A program made the position numbers and the translations under genes. Below, piece after piece: positions 60,621-64,000 of a stretch of 64,000 nt of DNA. How positions within the stretch are numbered: position 1 is the first letter of the stretch; every line of letters begins with the position of its first letter. The notes below the pieces were generated by a model that did no database searches, was not told the origin of the DNA, and saw only the letters and a list, made by a program, of their open reading frames with translations. Origin of the DNA: Patiria miniata (lineage: Eukaryota; Echinodermata; Asteroidea; Valvatida; Asterinidae); the NCBI RefSeq assembly GCF_015706575.1, contig NW_024037059.1, forward strand, positions 33,428,129 to 33,492,128, written 5' to 3'.

Positions 60621-61591
60621 CACATACATCCTGCAAATTTTTTTTCGGTAATCATCACGTGATGCATCATTTGCATAATTAACTAAACAAAATGGACGAC
60701 AGCCGTTGGAACTGGACCTTTTTTTATGGACAAGCCGCCAAAATCGTCAAAATTTTTTACATATTAGTTTTTTTGGTTCTGTTTCAAGTCGATCATTAGC
60801 TTCGTGAATGACTGCTGAATAATGTGAGGTATGGCCATGGAATCTGGGGTGGGATTATAGAGGTGAAAATGGAGCATTTTGGGGAGGCCCTTTTTTTTAG
60901 GGTTACGACCACACTCTCACGCCGTAGTTATGTCTCCAGCATTACATGTGAAAAAAATGAGCTTGTTAAGCTGGAGTTACTCAACTCGAAATTTCAAGAT
61001 AACTAGACCTCTAAAGGTGCGGAATTTAACGTTTTGTTGATATTAAGCAGTTGTAGACGGCATTGTGTGAGTATAAAGTGAAAAGATAATTGCGATTTCG
61101 AATGGATTTTCGGCTCCCTTAGCAACGGACTCTCCGTCCAAATACCACATGTGGATTTGTGATGGTTAATATGGAGGAAGTCCAGTATTACCGTCACATT
61201 TATGGGACTAGTCGGTTCCCAGACCAAAAGACTCTGACGTCACGCCAACAACGCTTCGCGTGCACATTTAAACGTTAAAACTCAAGCTGTAGCTTCGGTA
61301 CAGAACAGGGACCGTTTTCATCATTTTTTTGCACCATCGGGATCGATTCAACCCTTAGGGCCTAGGGCCTATACTTGTTAGCGATATGAACGTGAGTAGG
61401 CCTACATTGTGTATGTCAAGAACTACCGGGCATAGGTCTTGGGTAGCCCAGGTTGGACGAAGTCTTCATTGCATTACGACTGACGTCCAGGATGACAATT
61501 CTCTACATAAGACCACCCAAAATTTTGACCAGAGTTTTGTTATGTTTTACCTCGCTATAGAAGCTTATTTCACGCCTACAAACTCTATGTG

Positions 61592-61965
61592 TCCTTATCT
61601 ATTGGTCCGGGGGGTTCAGGAATTCCATATGTGATGCTGACCGACGTTAATCAGGAAAATAAACTCTAAAGCAACGTTAAACTTGTACGTGTTTGTAGAC
61701 TCTTTTCATCATTTTCTCATCACCATACCGCGTCGTACGAAAGCGCACACGCTAGCGCCCCCCTTTGTTGGTTTTGGTGGGAACGTGCAGTGACGTCACT
61801 CCAGCCAACTGAAGTTATGAAAACACTCCACCAATGACCAAAGCCGAAACATGTTTCTGGTCACGGTCGCTAAAACATTTATCTTCAGAGTTTATTTTCC
61901 TGATTAAGGTCGGTCAGCATCGCATATGGAATTCCTATACCCAGCGGCCCAATAGATAAGGACAC
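61592..61965. repeat. Inverted repeat of about 85 bp, spacer about 210 bp
   Basis: 61592-61672 (plus) and 61884-61965 (minus) are inverted copies, about 90% by eye, sharing TGTGTCCTTATCTATTGG and AATCAGGAAAATAAACTCT. Confidence 0.85.
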
Positions 61966-62325
61966 AAGGAAAAAAACTAGAATACAACGTAAAAAATTGG
62001 CTTCTCCAACAAAGTAAAAATATTGAAAATATTGGTCATAAATTTTTTCGCCCGGTTTTGAGCACTTCATATCCTGGACTCCCTCCATACGTAGGGAGGA
62101 AAGGGAGTCCACCTGGGCTAAGGTCTTGGGTAGCTCTACTGAGTGGAGTGTTGAACTACGGTACCCTCCGTACAAACGCTCCACCGATTTGGCATACTTT
62201 GGTGACGGATTCACAGTAGCATGAAAGTGTACATACCCACGCGAGGACAAAAAGACCCCCCAAACAAACGGTAATGAGAATACAAATGAGAAAGACAGTA
62301 ACCCTGGATAGATCCACACATTCAT
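61885..62325 (-). CDS. Unassigned open frame with two hydrophobic segments (146 codons)
   Basis: Begins MNVWIYPGLLSFSFVFSLPF, a likely membrane segment (about residues 5-28). A polar stretch follows, then a second hydrophobic segment near residues 107-133 ending GIGIPYAMLTDLNQENKL before a stop. The last 25 codons also occur as an inverted copy at 61592-61672, which argues for a repeat or duplicated exon fragment. I do not recognise the family. Confidence 0.25.
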   Translation of the reverse strand: MNVWIYPGLLSFSFVFSLPFVWGVFLSSRGYVHFHATVNPSPKYAKSVERLYGGYRSSTLHSVELPKTLAQVDSLSSLRMEGVQDMKCSKPGEKIYDQYFQYFYFVGEANFLRCILVFFLVSLSIGPLGIGIPYAMLTDLNQENKL

Positions 62326-62511
62326 GACATTCCATAAGACCCCTTATATTGTTCCCAAACAGCGGAAATTTTGAAAAAAACCCCCAGCAAAATAGTCAGA
62401 AAACTTACAGCTCAATGTGTTTGCCGTGAAGCTCAGACCTTGCTCCGACTTGCCGAATGAGGGCGTCTGACGTGACGTCACCGTCGTTGCTTGATCAAAG
62501 GAAAACAAGTT

Positions 62512-62627
62512 GCGCTTAATCAACGACTGTTTCATGTAGTCATATGTGTCCCGCGCCAAAAGCCCACACTGTCAGACGGCACGCGGCACATATGAGTGAC
62601 TACATAAAACAGTCGTTGAGTAAGCGC
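62512..62627. repeat. Foldback, arms about 44 bp
   Basis: GCGCTTAATCAACGACTGTT on the left and the inverse of AACAGTCGTTGAGTAAGCGC on the right, continuing through GTAGTCATATGTG to a CGCG core; loop about 26 bp. Confidence 0.88.
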
Positions 62628-62773
62628 CAACAGCCAGCGCAGCCGGCAAAAACGAGTAGTTGACAGCGATCGCTCTCTGTGCCTGTTAATCGACCGCCAT
62701 TCATTGTACACAATTTTTTTTGTGCACAAACCAATTGCGGTCCTGGCCAATCCAGCAAGGTTGTCAAGTTAGC

Positions 62774-62820
62774 GGTTATTCCTCCTGTTTTCACTGCAAT
62801 TCCTCCTGTTTTCACTGCAA
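62774..62820. repeat. Two-unit tandem repeat, 23 bp
   Basis: ATTCCTCCTGTTTTCACTGC repeated twice in direct succession. Confidence 0.9.
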
Positions 62821-63284
62821 TTTCTTTTTCAGATTTGTGGCTCTGGAGGATTTTTTTTAAAAAGGGAAATAAAGTCCGAAATTATAAAATGGTCTGAATC
62901 CCATCTTGTGAATACGAGGTTACAACGATAATATTGGCATGGAGCCAGACTAAACTTTTTAAGTACCAAAAAACAGTAACTGCGCATGTTCAGTGCATAT
63001 CCGGCAAACTAACGTTTACTAAAGGTTTGCCGTCTCCGGCAAAATATCCACTGCCTACATAGTTCTAGGACTAGGGGTAGGATGGAACGCCGTATTATCG
63101 CGGTACTTATCACGTTTCTCGTTCGGAATAGAGATTGCCCATAACCTTCCAGAATTGTCCTGTCTTATGTGTAGTATTACTCTTCCTTTTTAAATTAATA
63201 TAAAAAAATCTGACGGGTGGTGTGGTTTATTCCGTGTACGATGCCTGTGAAAATAGACATGCGCGCCGTGTGCGAACGAAGGTG

Positions 63285-63960
63285 GACTCCCTATTATCGC
63301 GGTATGCGGGAAGTGGTTTTTATAATGATCCCAACTTTTTTGTTCATAGTTTATCTTTGACCAAAACATCCCCTGAATAAAGTCTGATATTTTCCCTGTA
63401 ACGTTCAAGTTGATTAAAGACAACATGTCTGCAGGATGATTTCTTAAGACCCTGCCCTTCCCCCGAAAGGAGAACACAAATCCCTGAGGCAAGTCTACTG
63501 ATCGGCGATTGAGGGCGCCATTCACTTTACACGGTGTGCCGTTTTATTTTCGCTAACGCGCGGTGCTTATTTTGATCCCGTAAAAGTTGTTACGATTTCG
63601 CGCTGCAAATATCGTCGTTCGACTTCATTTTACATTTGCAGCTGAAGAATGGGAACCAGACAATGGAACTTTCATGGACAGAGCGCAATTAAAGATTTAT
63701 GTTAAAATATAAACGGTACCTTTTAGCAGACACGGTGAGGGGAAATTTTGCAAGTTTTGGAAAACGTTAATATTTATTAAAATCGTTAAAATCCCGAAAG
63801 ACACAACATTTTTTAATCGTCCTTTTTATACAACTCGGTAGAAAATCCTTGATGACTGGTGAACTGGATAAAAATCGCCACTTGAAGGAGTTTTGACACT
63901 GTAAAAAGAGAAATTTCCCATGCCGCGATAATAGGGATGCCGCGATAATAGGGAGTCCGC
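63285..63960. mobile_element. TIR element with CCTATTATCGCGG ends
   Basis: Left end GGACTCCCTATTATCGCGGT; right end is the inverse, GATGCCGCGATAATAGGGAG, preceded by a second copy of the same word. A further TATTATCGCGGTA copy lies at 63090. Target duplication not identified. The minus-strand open frame at 63190-63525 spans the left border and is not considered a gene. Confidence 0.65.
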
Positions 63961-64000
63961 TTCCGAGTCACCGGCATCGGTACCGCGCACGACCGACCGC

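Noticed and set aside
63190-63525. 111-codon open frame as a gene
   Set aside because: Spans the left terminus of an inverted-repeat element and shows no recognisable domain.

Overview
The window is animal nuclear DNA, not bacterial or viral. It is AT-rich, its one clear gene is split into short exons with GT/AG splice sites, and dense non-coding repeats fill the rest. The pervasive TACATGTA and ACCGGTA words, the many short non-autonomous DNA transposons and the intron-rich kinase gene suggest a marine invertebrate such as an echinoderm, hemichordate, cephalochordate or mollusc. The species cannot be fixed from the sequence alone.

Positions 28-22061 (minus strand) hold most of a serum/glucocorticoid-regulated kinase of the SGK3 type, an AGC kinase with an N-terminal PX lipid-binding domain. 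Nine coding exons can be read. They join in phase into 386 uninterrupted codons, from the start methionine at 21908 through the PX domain (exons 1-4) and the kinase core (exons 5-9). The last roughly 110 residues, including the hydrophobic-motif tail, lie beyond the left edge.

The introns are loaded with mobile-element relics. Intron 8 has a 1.9 kb hAT-like element with a BED-finger remnant. Intron 4-3 has a decayed non-LTR retrotransposon split by a 1.8 kb element with an exact 8-bp target duplication. Intron 2-1 has small hAT-like, TTAA-flanked and Harbinger-like elements and a duplicated 350-bp repeat.

From about 22.1 kb to 64 kb I find no convincing conserved gene. This stretch is upstream or intergenic DNA, or a long 5' intron. 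It is a mosaic of at least ten terminal-inverted-repeat elements, five copies of a TTAA-flanked MITE with a central palindrome, long foldbacks, minisatellites, tRNA-derived sequences and local segmental duplications. A few unassigned open frames (32.2, 39.5, 50.7 and 61.9 kb) are recorded with low confidence.

The most interesting pattern is that several hAT-like elements with 8-bp target duplications each carry their own array of a short, often palindromic motif just inside both ends. Two others, at 35.2 and 57.3-59.0 kb, share a terminal sequence and a 14-15 bp GTAATGCGAGTAACC-type motif scattered through the element.
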